Assembly: GCF_024166365.1 (NCBI RefSeq)
Contig: NC_064830.1
Span: 91,194,968-91,258,967 of the forward strand
Source of the DNA: Elephas maximus indicus
Taxonomy: Eukaryota > Chordata > Mammalia > Proboscidea > Elephantidae
Reading direction: 5' to 3'
DNA: 64,000 nucleotides
The notes below the pieces were generated by a model. It made no database searches, was not told where the DNA came from, and saw only the letters and a program-made list of their open reading frames with translations. This document shows, piece by piece, positions 48,991-62,400 of the stretch. Made by a program: the position numbers and the translations under genes. Position 1 is the stretch's first letter; each line of letters starts with the position of its first letter.

Positions 48991-49329
48991 AAAAAAAAAA
49001 TGTATACAGTAAAATTTACCCATCTTTCTTTTATGGTTTCTGGATTTTAGTCATAATTAGAAGTTTCTCATTTAAAGGTTATGAAATAGCTCCCATGTGT
49101 TCCTTGGACACTTTTACTTCATCCTTTCTTTCATCCTCCAGGTGCAATTCATCCTCAAACCTTGCCAATTTCACCCCCAAACAGGTTTCATATTCCTTAC
49201 CATCTCTAGTCTCACTGACTGCTCCAGCTCTCTCATTATTTCTTTCCTGGGTTGCATTATTTAACCTCACTTAACCTGGAATGTCAGTCTTCTCATTTCC
49301 TCACTTCCCTCCCTTCTTTTCCCCAGTCT

Positions 49330-49720
49330 TTCTCGAAGGGTTCTCAGCAACAGCTTCCCGCCTTTAGACTTTCAGTGGCTTCCCATTCATTGCCTTCAGG
49401 CTAGCATCCGAGAACTCCAATTTAGCTGGCTACTCAGTGGCTCTGATTGTGTGATCATGCCATCAATTCCATCGTACTCCCTGGGCTCGTAGTCCTCCTT
49501 CTACTGGAGATACTGTTTCCTAGTTCTTTTTTTTTTTTTAATCCACCCTTCCAAACTGAGCTCAAACGCCAGGTCCTCCCGGAAGCCTTCTTTGAACTCC
49601 CCCTCCTCAATACCGCACACTCTACCTGGGGTCCAGGCCCCTCCCATGTGAACCCATAAAGCTCAGTGCTTGCCTTCCAATCATCCTTTGTTTCTACGCC
49701 TCGTATAATGCACCTGGGGC
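49330..49720 (+). mobile_element. L2 LINE 3' region, sense
   Basis: 'ttcagtggcttcccattcat', 'aaacgccaggtcctcccgga agccttctttgaactccccc' are L2 hallmarks. Confidence 0.65.
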
Positions 49721-49849
49721 ACGACTGGACGCCTTGAGGTAGGTTACAGTGTCCGAGTCCTTCCTACAGACGGAATGCAGGTGCAAAGGCACATAAGCAG
49801 AAATTAACCTAGCGGCCTATAGCTTCGAGGAGAGCAGTTAGCCACAGGG

Positions 49850-50294
49850 GAAGTAGCTGCATTCGGTCGCGCGCAGCAAAGATGCGGCTCCAAGCCCGCT
49901 GTTTCTGCACTGGGAGTGCTGACCGCTAACTGGGATGAGCGACCATAGAGACGCACCGACCTCCGATATTCCTAGAGAGGAACCGGAAGGGGCTTTTCAT
50001 CTCAAACCTGTCTGACAGCGTCCTCGGCTCACTTCCGGTCCGCGGAAGGTACTGGCGATCCTGATATGGTTGTGGGACCGTAGGTGGGAGCTGCGTTGCG
50101 GCTGCGGCGGGTGACGGAGCGGAGGTGGAGAGGGCGTCAGGGACCGGCTGTGGTGGGCGGCGGCGGGTCTGGGAAAGAGCACATCTCCCTGTGCCCAACC
50201 CCAGCTGCAGGCGGCTCGTCTCCGCGGAGCTGCCGCCCACGGCACAGAGGCCCTACGTGTCGGACATCAAGGGGCTGCGCCGCAGTAGGTTCAG
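49850..50294 (+). promoter_or_regulatory. ZSCAN25: ZSCAN25 CpG-island promoter and first exon
   Basis: A CpG-dense block with two opposed ETS/GABP-type sites (ACCGGAAG at 49982-49989; ACTTCCGG at 50031-50038) and GC boxes; no TATA box. A likely 5' UTR exon ends at 50294 (donor gtagga at 50295), on the + strand ahead of the first coding exon. The ORFs of 79-104 codons on both strands here are CpG-island shadows. Confidence 0.75.
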
Positions 50295-50414
50295 GTAGGA
50301 GCGATGTTTATTCCGCCCGGTCAATGTTGGCTTAACAGGAACCCAAGGAAATCTTGAACCCCACCGGAAGTCTTTGAAAAGCGTAAGTCGTTATTTTAGA
50401 GCCAGGTATAGGAC

Positions 50415-50580
50415 ACTCATTTAAACAACAACTATGGAGCACCTTCTGTTTGTCACGTACCAGAGAGAAAAAGATGAATGAGGACCTTAGATGCCTTCAG
50501 CGAACCTGGTAGATGGAACACGCTGTTAAACATTTTCACTGTAGTGCGGTAAATGCAGTAGTGTAATTAAGTATGGAGAC
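50415..50580 (-). repeat. L2-related 3'-end fragment, antisense (tentative)
   Basis: 'aacaactatggagcaccttc tgtttgtcacgtacc' is a reversed L2-type end. Confidence 0.45.
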
Positions 50581-51099
50581 AACGCCGTGAAATAAATCTC
50601 AGACTGATGTAGCACAGAAGATGATCAGATTGAAAATGTAAAATAGGGTTAAGAAGGGTAAATAAATGCACACGCAGTAGAATATTAAACAAGCTTTGGC
50701 TGTGCCTGCTGTAAATTGTTGATTCTCACCTTCAATCAGGGTGATCGTCCTCTTTTCTAACAAACGAGTTCCTTCCATTTCCGATTCCAGATCCCTTTCC
50801 CAGCCTACACCCTCCTCCCCCACTGAAGTTAAATTGTATTGGTCCTCTGGCCTGCTACAAGCCTCTCTTCTTTCACTGGACTAACCATGCTTCTTCTCTA
50901 TACTTTATATTTTGGGAGGCAGACCGTGGCCAATTAAAGGACCTCTTACACTTCAATTTCTTTATCTGAAAAGTAAGGGGAGTAGTACTCACCGTATAGA
51001 ATTGTATTAATGAGAGTACGTGTTCACATGCTTTCTAATTAGAAAGGTCTATGAAGTTCTAAATCTTTTGATCAATTATGATAATGTTGTAATTATGTT
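50581..51099. other. ZSCAN25 intron 1 sequence with nothing recognised
   Basis: No exon or named repeat. Confidence 0.35.
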
Positions 51100-51258
51100 T
51101 TTGGGACACGCTGGTGGCGTAGTGGTTAAGTGCTATGGCTGCTAACCAAAGGGTCAGCAGTTTGAATCCACCAGGCACTCCTTGGAAACTCTGTGGGGCA
51201 GTTCCACTCTGACCTACAGGGTGGCTATGAGTTGTAATCGACTTCGACGGCACTGGGC
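51100..51258 (+). mobile_element. AfroSINE with 9-bp TSD
   Basis: 'gggacacgctggtggcgtag' to 'cgacttcgacggcactgggc'. Direct repeat aattatgtt at 51091-51099 and 51259-51267. Confidence 0.93.
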
Positions 51259-51299
51259 AATTATGTTATTATGTATGTTGCTCCACGGTTTTCTTTAGG

Positions 51300-51832
51300 T
51301 TGAGCACGCCATCACATCCAGGCCACCAGCTTGTCTCTTTTCTACCCCTAAAATATGCCTTCACTTTGTTTCTTTGCCACCACTCTAACATAAGCCTCTA
51401 TCATTTTCTTCTTGGACCACTGTAAGTGTTGCTTCACTTCTTGCTCCCTCTAATCTGTTACCTATTCACACACAGAATGACCTTTGTAAAACTTGTAGCT
51501 TCCCAGTGTAATAAGACTAAAGTCCATAATTCTTACTCTAGCCAGGTCCTGGGTAATCTGGTTTCTGCCTGCTTCTCCCATTTCTTCTGTAGCTCTGCCT
51601 CTTACATGCTCTTTGGAGCCACAATGGACTTTGACTTGTTCCCAGATGTGCCAGGTAATTTCTAGCCTTAAAACTTTTGCCTGGAATGTTCCTTGAATGG
51701 GTAGCTCATTCTCATCCTTCAGGTCTCAGCCTAAATAGCATTTCTTCAGAAAAGCCTTCTTCAAGTCTGTCATACCCATTATCAGAGCACCCTATTTGTT
51801 TCCCTTCTAGAACTCATCTGTCGTAGATTGAA
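51300..51832 (+). mobile_element. L2 LINE 3' region, sense
   Basis: 'ttttgcctggaatgttcctt', 'catccttcaggtctcagcct', 'agaaaagccttcttcaagtc'. Confidence 0.65.
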
Positions 51833-52292
51833 TTGTGTCCTCCAATATATGTCTGTATCAATTTGGCTGGGCCATGATTCCCGGTATTGTGTGATTTTCC
51901 TGTAGGTTGTAAATCCTGCTTCTATGATGTTAATGAAGGAGGATGGGCAGCAGTTGTGCTAGTGAGGCAGGACTCAATCTACTAGATGGGATTGTGTTTT
52001 GAGGCAATCTCTTGAGATATAAGAGAGTAGTGAGCAGAGAGACGGGACCTCATACCACCATGAAAGCGGTGCTAGGAGCAGAGCTTGTCCTTTGGACCTG
52101 AGGTCCCTGCATGGAGTAACTTCTAGTGTGGAGGTGATTGATGAGAAGGCAGACAGAGAGAAAAAGCCTTCCCCTGGAGCTGATGCCCTGAATTTGAACT
52201 TGTAGCCTGCTTTACTGTGCAGAAATAAACTTCTCTTTGTTAAAGCCATCCATTTGTGGTATTTCTGTTATAGCTGCCCTAGATGACTAAGA
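51833..52292 (+). repeat. Afrotherian ERVL-type LTR fossil, solo, sense
   Basis: 'agattgaattgtgtcctcca', 'gatgttaatgaaggaggatg', AATAAA in 'cagaaataaacttctctttg' and the end 'gctgccctagatgactaaga'. No internal region. A related LTR lies reversed at 59908-60415. Confidence 0.75.
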
Positions 52293-52490
52293 CACAATCT
52301 ATAATTTTATTTATTTGCTTGCATTTGTTTTTTCTGTCTGCTACACTAAAACATAAGCTTCAAGAGGGCAACCACAATGTCTGCTTTGCCTTGTATTGTA
52401 TTTCTGGTTTCTGAGTGTCTGGCATATATATATGTATATTTTCTTTAATTTTGGAACAATTTCTTTAATTTTGGTGACTAACCTACTTAT

Positions 52491-52660
52491 TAAAAAAAAA
52501 CAAACCTGTTGCCATTTAGTCAATTCCAACTCACAGAGACCCTATAGGACAGAGTAGAACTGCCCTATTGGGTTTCCAGGAAGCAGTTGGTAGATGGGAA
52601 CTGCCAAACTTTTTTTGGTTAGCAGCTGAGCTCTTAACTACAGTGCCACCAGGGCTCCAG
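52491..52660 (-). mobile_element. AfroSINE, antisense
   Basis: 'caaacctgttgccatttagt', 'gaccctataggacagagtag', 'ttggttagcagctgagctct', 'tgccaccagggctcc'. Flanks carry a loose direct repeat (cctacttatta / cctaattata). Confidence 0.92.
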
Positions 52661-53013
52661 CCTAATTATAAAACATCTTGTATTATTCTCTAATTGTTAT
52701 TTGTCAGTGAGACCCTAAATTATTTGTGAGTATAAGCTAAATTCTATACATTTATTTATGATCTTTCACCAAATAAATGCTTAGCAAATACCTGCTGAAT
52801 GAATTACTGTGACTTTTCAGATAAATGTTCGTTTTGTAACAGTTGACTCGTAGAAGGTAATTGCTATGTTCTCCAACAGAATATTCATTGATGTAGAGGC
52901 AACTGGGTTGGACTGACCTTTCATGTGTCTCATGTCCTCAAAAGGGTCATTTGTGCTGTTGTCATTGTCTGGTTTTCCCAACAGACCCTCATCTTCTGAG
53001 AAGGTGTGTAAAG

Positions 53014-53400
53014 ATGCTTAAAGAGCGCCCAGGGATGGCAGAAGAGCCTCAGCTGCAAATGAGTGTTCCTGTGGTGAAGCTGGAGAAAGAGTTGCCATGG
53101 GGCAAGGGCAGGGAGGACTCGAGTCCTGAGACTTTCCGTCTGAGGTTTCGGCAGTTCCGCTACCAGGAGGCTGCTGGACCCCAGGAAGCACTCAGGGAGC
53201 TCCAGGAGCTCTGTCACCAGTGGCTGAGGCCCGAGCTGCACACGAAGGAGCAGATCCTGGAGCTGCTGGTGCTGGAACAGTTCTTGACTATCCTGCCCCG
53301 GGAGTTCTATGCCTGGATTCGGGAACACTGCCCTGAGAGCAGCAAGGCCTTGGTGGCCATGATGGAAGACATGACAGAGAGGACACTGGAGGCCAAGGCG
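53014..53400 (+). CDS. ZSCAN25: ZSCAN25 coding exon 1 (SCAN domain)
   Basis: The exon begins at 52985 (acceptor ttttcccaacag) with 29 bases of 5' UTR. The donor gtgggt follows GCG at 53400 (phase 0). A second GT four bases on (gtgaga) would put the next exon out of frame. Confidence 0.9.
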
Positions 53401-56400
53401 GTGGGTGAGAAGGGGGTATCAGGTTTTTGTCTTGTTGATGTGGGAAGGGGAGTTTTAAAGAATTGAAAGGTTTGAGGAAACCGTGGGAGTGGGTAAAACA
53501 GTATCTCTCTCCTCTGCTCCCAGGCTCTCTGAAGAACTTTTTTGGAGGGCGATAGAGTTTTCAGTGAGAAAAGCCTTTCCCAGGGAAGGTGGAGGGGGTG
53601 TGGAAGGGTATTTAGCCTGTTTTTTGGTCTCCAGGCAGGGATTCATGCATATTTCCATCGTGAGCCTCAGGCCTAAGGAATGCAGTTGTGATTGCTTTCA
53701 AGACCCCTCATAGACTCATTTCTCTTTGGGCAGACATACATATGGGAGCGTAGGGAGTTCCACATGGTGAATATTCTTACTGTGAATATTCATGGTGTTT
53801 CCATGTCTGGGAAGTCAGCTTCTATGGCTTATTTGACTCACAAAGCAATTTGATGGCACTGTTCTGATTATGCCAAGTTACTTTGCAGCACAGATGTTTC
53901 CTGGAGTCTGGCTGAGCCTGTACTGGGAAAGAAGAGAGAGGACTAAATGTTACTGCCTTGCTTGCAAGTAACAGTTGTTTTTAGTTTATCCTTACTTTTT
54001 CTTCTGCAGTACCCTGACTTCCTATATAATCCTAAGGGAGTTTTTTTTTTTTTTTAATTCCCAACTAAGGAGCTTAAAAGTGGACCAGAAAGTCCTTGTT
54101 TATGTGTGTGTGTCTCTGTGGGAGAGTCCTCCTGATTTTCCTGCTATTTTTAGAGCAACATTTCTTCCCTAGCTGGTTCACGGCAGACAATCTGGCTTTG
54201 TGTCTTTTACCTTCAGCTTCTGTAACTGGGACTTTTTCCCCCCTAGCAGTGTGTGCATTGTGATAAAGTTCTCAAAAGGGCGATATTTGGGCTGTCTGTG
54301 AGGTTATTCTTGGTGAAATTTGATCAGTATCAAAGAAGGCAGAAGGGACCCTTATAAAATGGCACGGGCAGATAAAAGCTGCTCATACCCTGATAAAGAG
54401 AGTTTAGCTTCCTTTTCTTGAATACCTCCCCGCTGATGTCCTGGGGAATAGCTGAGCCAACTTTTCCTTTCTTTCTGCTGCAGCTGGAATGGGTTCTTTC
54501 CTTGGCCCTCTCTTTAGGTTTTAATTCAACTCCCTTCATCACAGACTTAACCCAGGCCTCATTCTAATAGGTGTTGGCAACTGTTCTTAGGTTCCATGCC
54601 ACGTACAGGGAGAACAGGATGAGACAGCACTCTGCAGAGGCCCTTGGGAACCAGGTGTCCACCTGGGGCCAGTGGAGGTCAAGCCTGAGTGGGGATTGCC
54701 CCATGGGGAAGGAGTTGCAGGCCTAGGTCAAAGCACTGAGGAGCAACTCAATCAGGACCCTGGAGATGGGACGCAGACCTTCCAGGAGCAGGGTAAGTTG
54801 CACGCAGTAAGGAAGTGGGGACACGGAAGACTGTGCTTTGCCCCCTCCCCTCTCCACTTTAGAAACCCAGCAGTTGATAAGTTATTTGCAAGGCGTGATT
54901 CTGGGTTTTCCTGGTCACTTTCCCAACATCAGTAGGAAACAGATAAAGTGAAATTGTATTCTGTATCTTGACCCTGATTCCTGGAGGGGATATCTGAGAT
55001 TATGTTCTCTTATTTCATATCTTCTCCTTTCCCTCACAGCCCTTCTAGAAACCAACAGGAAGTACGCAGCTGATACATATATGGGTATTTTTTTAAGTGG
55101 GCAGATAAACCATATCCCTAAGAGTAATAATGTAACTTTGTTACGGAATTTCAAAGAGGTCACTCCCAGAATAAGACTGAGGAGCATGAATAGCCTAGAA
55201 GGGTCAGGTGTTATTGTGTTGGGACCATCTTCCCACCTGAGAATAAGGTGAGGTATACCGAAACCCCTGTCTATGGGAAAGTGTGCAACCAAAGTGATTG
55301 CTGTCTGGAGTCTCCTTATGGTTCCTAAGGTTCTGTGTGTCATGCAGGGGATACCAGTGAATGAACTAAGTGTAAAACAGCACTTATCTTTCTCATACAT
55401 TTTTCCTCTGCTCAGCTCTACCTCTTCTTCAGGCTGGCCCTGGCCTCCCCTCAGTGAACACCAGAGACCAAGAGATGGCAGCTGGGTTCCTCACAACTGG
55501 ATCCCAGGTAAGCTGCGACTCTGCCCTTCCAGAGGTTATCATGGTGCTTTGAATGAGGTTCACCTTTCCCAAGTTTCTGTGTACAACAAAATTCCATCTG
55601 CGTAGTGGAGTTATTCTGCCTTTCTCATTCTGATGGGCAGGACATCTTCGTTTTCTCCACTTTATCATCCCCAGTTGTTAATTTGCATTGAGCAATTAAA
55701 TTGTGGTCTGGACCCTAAATCACAATTTAACTCATTGGTGTTACTCTTATAATTGTAACGAGGAACATAGTGTTGATACAAATCCCGTAGGCTGTGGTGA
55801 TTGGCTAGGAGATAAGTAACCCTTTGTGGATGCGCTTTGTAGATGGCTTCTGCTACTGTTCCCCCTCTGTTTCCCTCCCATTCCCTCCCCGTGTCAGCAA
55901 GGGTATAGCTGACAGGGTTGGGGGCTCCCAGGGCCCTTGAGCTGAGTAGTCTCTCTGGCCTGTACTCTGGCCCTACCAGGAGTTTTGTCCTTGCCAGCAC
56001 TTGTTAACCTGCCGCAAATGGAGGCAACCAAAGCATGGGTGGGGCATTCTTGCCACAGTTTAAATCTCTCCTGTGAGGTACTGACCATGTTACCAAGGAG
56101 ATGGAGATTATCTCTGGGATAACCTGAGAGTTGTGCCCATTGACGGCCATTCAGTATCCTTTCTGAAGGAAATGAGTGTTGAAGAGTTCCTTGGCGGAGA
56201 AAAGGTGTACTTTAGCAGAAAAAAATAAGTGAGCTAAAGCAATATGGGGGCAAGATTTGATACCAGTATCATTTTCTGTTCCTGTTTTCCAAGTACATGG
56301 TTGGAGGAGATGGAGAATTACATCAAGCATTTTTTAATGTGGTCAGATACTCCTTTCTCCCATAATAGCTCTCCATTGTGTTATGAATGAGAATGCATTA

Positions 56401-59400
56401 AAATTAACATGGCATTGTTCTTAAGACAGGGCTTTCCGAAATGATTACGTACTTACCCAGAGTGGAAGTCAGATATAGGTGAGGGGATACATAGCACCTT
56501 TCTGGCTCTGTCAAACTTGAGGGTTGAGTTGGGGTGATCGAAAGTGGAAATTGGTTGCTATGTAGGTGGGGTACAAGCTAAGCTGCTGTAGCAGAAACTC
56601 AAAAATACCATGACTTAAACAAGTGGATGACTTTTTACATTAAATGCTGAGAGGTAGACAGTTCTGCTTTCAAGACCACGGAGAAGACCTTCTTCTCTTC
56701 TCTAGAGTGCTGTCATGTGTGTTCTCTCCTGCTGTTAGACTGGACCTGTTTAGGAATTATTTCTTTATCCATAACAATTTCCTGTTGTTTCAGGGGTTGG
56801 GGCCTTTTAAAGATATGGCTCTGGCCTTCCCTGAAGAGGACTGGAGGCATGTGACCCCGGCCCAGATAGACTGCTTTGGTGAATATGTAGAACCGGAGGA
56901 CTGTGGGGTCTCATCTTCAGGTAAGACTGTTTCCACCCCACAGATGAGAAACGAGTTTTAAGAGGTACAGGTCAGAGTTCTTGCCCTAGCTCAATGACTT
57001 CAAAACCTGGTTCTGACAAAAGAAGGAGACTTCACGGCCAGTGGAGTAAATGGGTACAGAGGAGGAATCACAGGCGAAGGGGTGTAAGGAAATGGCTAAA
57101 TGCATCTCTATGTCAAGAGAGGAACTGGACAAAGGAGCAAGAAAACATGAGGCAGTTATTCTGGCTATATAACGAGACAGGTCAGTCATTAGGATTCCCT
57201 GAACACCTCCTCTGTGCCCATGATTGAAGGTTACAGAGAGTTGGAGAGCAAGAGAAAAGCTGTAAAAGTTATATCATCTGATGTCATTCATTCAGCAGAT
57301 ACTTACTGAGTGCCCGCTACAGGCAGGTACCATGTTAGTAGCTTTCAGTCAGCACAGGGAAGAGGGCAGGACTAATGTACATGAAGCCATCAGAATAGGC
57401 AGTGTGTGTGTGGAGGGGGCACTAGGATATCAGAATGGGAGAGGTTGGTGTGGCCATTGTCACTGAGGAAACAGAGCCTAGGCTCTGCCTGCCTCAGGTG
57501 GTTGCCAGGTTTGATCAGGGTTGGAGCCTGAGAGGATGGTGCTGTCATGCGCATGATAGGAGCTCATAGTAGCAGCGGGAGCAAGAGAAAAGAGTAGGAG
57601 GGAAGAGTGAGCCAAGAGAAATGCAGGGTGAGGGCACAGAAGCGAAAGCCAGTGAAGGGCACTGTAGGGCATTGGTGACTGCCACAGCGAAGAGTGACTT
57701 GAATGGTGAGAACGTTGGGAAGAGGAACTAAAATGTGACTGGGAACGACCCTTTCTTTTGTTCCCCTCTGATTTTCTCCTTTTTCCTTGTAATTCTGTAC
57801 TGATCTCTACCTCACCTTTTTTCAACTTGAAATGTATTGAGGGATGAGGGACTGTACTTCCTTCAGGACTTGAGAGTGTCCTGGCTCCGCCGCTTACTGT
57901 GACCTTGGGCAACTTGTTTTACCTTTGTAAGTCTTTGTTTCCTCAGTTGTAAAATGAGTACATCATAGGACACTGCTCGTGGAGTTACGAAGATTGAATG
58001 AGATAAAACAGCTAAACATTTGGAAAATATGACAGTGTTAGATGTTTTTATTTAGTATTAATGTTATTAATAATGATTCCTTTACAAGTTAGTCAGCATT
58101 CATTCATCCGAAAGTATTTATTTGGCGTTTAGTATGTGGCCAACACTTGAGTAATCACCATGAAGAGGAAGGACAAAGGTGCTTGCTTCTAAGGATCTTA
58201 CAGTTAAGGTGAAGGGTCCAAGTGCATATAATAATGATTATTCTGAAATAGTGTAAGGAGCAGGGAGACTGGGGGGCAGGAGACCTGGGTTCAGGGTGCA
58301 AGGTTGTCACACTATGACAGTGATGTGAGTGACTGAAAGATGCCAGCGTATCTTACATGTTGTTGTTGTTAGGTGCCGTTGAGTCAGTTCTGACTCATAG
58401 CAACCCTCTGTACAACAGAAGAAAATACTGCCCAGTCCTGTGCCATGTTAACAGTCGTCGTTATGCTTGAGCTCATTGTTGCAGCCACTGTGTCAGTCCA
58501 TCTCTTGAGGGTCTTCCTCTTTTCCGCTGACCCTGTATTTTACCAAGCATGATGTCCTTCTCCAGGGACTGATCCCTCCTGACAACATATCTTACATAGA
58601 GATGTAAAATGTCATTAGTGGCAAAGGACGTGAAAATCCTCTGAGATTGCTCTACAGAGCAAGAGCTCTTAGAGCATGCCATGGACAAGGGTACCTGTGT
58701 GCCCGTTCCTCAGTCTCCCTCAGGGATGTACCTCTGCCAGGAATGCTACTCTGTGGCATGAGGATTCTGTCCTCCCATTCTCAGAGGGGTTTTTACACCC
58801 TCCTGGCCATTTCTGACTGTTCTAGAGACTGTGGCTCCATGTACGCTCTCCCACCAGGTCATTGTTTCAAGATAATTTAAACACATTCCTAAATGTTTAT
58901 GCCGAGACTGAGTGGCATGAAGGTTAGTTTCCCAGGTGTATTCTTTAGCTGTCCCAACCTTCAAGTATTCTGAGATTCATTCCCACCTCATCCCAGCTCA
59001 TCCATCAATAGCTGTGAGGATTGAGGCTGAGTTCCTCATTAGTAAAGAGAACTGGAGTCTGGGGGAAGTGTTGGACTAGATGGTTTCTCAGATCCCTTCC
59101 AGTTCCTGTTTCATTCTCATTAGAAAATAACTACTAAACTTGTGGTCTTGATTGCAGCTGCAGTAAGAATGATGGGTAGGACAAACTAGACTAGTTGGAA
59201 AAGGCTCAGATTGATGTAGGCATAGAACTTGGGCAAGAATTTGGAAGATGATTTGGAAAAATGGAGACAAAGAGTAATGTGTGCAAAATCATGAGTGTAG
59301 GAATCAGCTGGTGTGTTTATGGGACAGTGAGGGCACTGATGTGAAAGATAAATATTCAGAAGCAATAAGGAGGAGGTTGGGATAAGTAGAGTGAGGCCAG

Positions 59401-62400
59401 GCATGAACTGTGGGCTGTCTCTTTTCAGCACAGAGTAACATGAAGGCATGAGTTCAGGTACACTGGATTGATAGCAGGTACAGTTGGCCTGGAGGTTTGA
59501 AAGACTGACTGGAAGTGTGCCAGAGTCATGTAGGCATGCGGGCAAGAGTAGGAACCGGGGCGATGGCAGCGAAGAAGGGGGCTTACTGAAATGTTTTTCT
59601 AGAAATTTGGTCAGAGATTGGTCAGAGGAGAGGAAAGAGAAGAAACAAACAGGAGTCTAAGATTCTGGCTAGGAGACTGGAAAATCAGTGGAGCTACTCA
59701 CAGAAAGGGAAGGGAATGTTTTCCTAAGGGAGAGGAAAATAAAGGAGATCCAAGTGGAGAGCCGTTGAAAGTAGTTGGAGATCAGGTACTTAGCCGGGGG
59801 GCTAAGATAATACCACCTGCCAGTGCATGGCTGCTTTGTGTATACAGCAACCTTGATCACTGTATAATCCATCTTGAATATGAAAAACTAAGGCCCAGAG
59901 AGGTTGTCTTGGTCATCTAGTGCGGCTATAACAGGAATACCACAAGTGGATGGCTTTAACAAACAGAAGTTTATTCTCTCACAGTCTAGTGGGCTAGAAA
60001 TCCAAATTCAGAGCATCAGTTCCAGGGGAAGGCTTTCTCTCTCTGTTGGCTCTGGAAAAAGGCCCTTGTCATCAATCTTCCTCTGGTCTGGGAGCTTCTT
60101 AACACAGGGACCCTGGGTCCAAAGGATGCGCTCTTCTTCTGGCTCTTGTTTCTTGGTGGTATGAGGTTTCCCTGTCTCTCTGCTTTCTTCCTCTTTTATA
60201 TCTCAAAAGAGATTGACTTAAGACACAACCTAATCTTGTAGATTGAGTCCTGCCTTCTTAACATAACTGCCTCTAATCCTGCCTCATTAACATCATAGAG
60301 GTAGGATTTATAACACATAGGAAAATCACATGGTGGACAGTCAAACAATACTGGAAATCATGGCCTAACCAAGTTCACAGATATTTTGGGGAGACACAGT
60401 TCAATCTGTGACAGAGGTTAAATGAGTTTTCTGTGATCACACAAATATTAGTTGCTAATTGAGCATTCAAAATGAGACCTCTGTCTCCTATGCCTATTGT
60501 CTTCCCACTAATGCATCTTTCTCTTGGGTTGTAACTAGATAGTATTTCATTTTGTTTTCCCCCCAACTTTGTATATTGAACATTTATTATAAAAATTTTC
60601 AAACATACAGAAAATTTAAAAGACTAGTACAGTGAACACACTTATACTTTTATCTGGATTCAACAGTTAACATTTTTGCCATATTTATCCATTAACATGT
60701 ATATTTTCTAAACAATTTGAGAGATGGAGACATCTTGATCTTTCACCCCTAAATATTTCAGTTATGCATCTCCTAACAATGAGATTCTCAACAGAACAAC
60801 AGCATCATAATTCTACCAAAGAAAATAAACATAAATCCCGTAATACACAATATCTAGCACATATTTGAAGGAGCCCTGGTGGCATAATGGTTAAGCGCTC
60901 GACTGCTAACCGAAAGGTCAGCAGTTTGAACCTACCAGTTGCTCCCTAGGAGAAGAGACCTGGCGATCTGCACCCATAAAGATTACACCCTACGAAACCC
61001 TATGAGGCAGTTCTACTCAGTCCCCAGGGTACAGTTAAGGTTCATGAATTTTGTTCAGTTTAAAATTTACTATTCCTAACACCCTAAAACTGGATACTAC
61101 CCAAATGAACATGAGACAGATTAATAAATAGATTGTGGTGTATCCTTATATATCAATGAAAAAGGACAGACTACAGCTATACACCACAATATGGATGAAT
61201 CTCACGGATGTAATGTTGAGCAGAAGCAGCCAGAAACAACGTGAATCATCTACATGAAACTCAAGAACAGGCAATAGTACTTGACCGTGATAAAAGTCAG
61301 GAGAGTTTGTTAGCCTTTGGGCTAGGGTGTAGTGACCAGGAGGAGACGGGAGAGGGACTTCTAGGTGCTGGTAATATTCTGTTTCTTGAACTGGATGCTG
61401 TTTACGTAACTGTGTTCATTATGAAACTTTGAGTTCCATAAATTGTTTTGTACATTTTTACTTTTATGAAAAGTTTACAAAACAGAAGAATACATCATGG
61501 GTGATAGCTTCATGTACTTCATGTTTTATCAAATCAGGAGGCATATAATGCCAGTTTTCTTTTTATGTTTTAACAGCCTTGCCTGAAAGGACTTTTTCCA
61601 GTTTTAAGTACTACCTGTCATTTCTTTCTCTCTTTTTTTTCCTCCTGGCCTCTTTGCTTACCAGTATGTTTCTTCCTCTTTCTTCTTCCTTTCTTCCCTG
61701 TGTCCTAAAAACAATTATTCTGTTACTTTAGATCATAGTGAGGACCAAAGGGTTGAGTTGGGCCATTTTCATGGCATTCATGGTCATTTTAGACCTAATA
61801 AATATGCTAACGTAGAGGCCATATGGTGCAAGAACTTCCGTGACACAACTGGGTTTATTCATCTATCCAGCAGTTAATAAGCATCTGCCCTGAGCCAGAC
61901 CCTGTGCTAAGCTCCCAGCACACCCAGATTAATCAGTGAGTTAGGCAGAGGGAGCAGTGAGAACAGGGACAGAGATAAGAAAGTGTTTGGAGAATATGAG
62001 GTATGGCAAGTAGTTCACCGCTGCTGAAATAGATTATAATTAGCTGGAGAAGGCAAAACATCTAGGTGAGTGTAACTTAGCACTTACAATAAGGATGCCT
62101 GTAAATAAGTGCTCGTTGAGTCCATGAGTGCTGAAGAGACCCCCAGAGTAGGAGAATAACCAGAGGGTGTTTCTTGGAGGAAATAACTAAGTTCTATTTT
62201 GAAGACAATAAAAGTCTGAATTAGTAGAAAGTTAAATGGGAAGGCATTAAAACTTGGTAAACTATTCTGTTAAAAAGTCGTGGAGATGGAAGGAAGTAGA
62301 GGAAAGTCTAAGTTTAAGGTCAATATGATAGTGAAAATTATTAAGGCTGATCAAAGGAGAAAAGAGAAGGAACTGTTTAATGGGGCTGTCCTAGAAGCAA

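Noticed and set aside
52951-53013. Upstream in-frame ATG at 52951 for ZSCAN25
   Set aside because: It lies in the intron before the acceptor at 52984; the human protein starts with the MLK at 53014.
53405-53410. Alternative donor gtgaga for the ZSCAN25 SCAN exon
   Set aside because: It would shift the frame of the VPCH exon, whereas the GT at 53401 keeps the known sequence.
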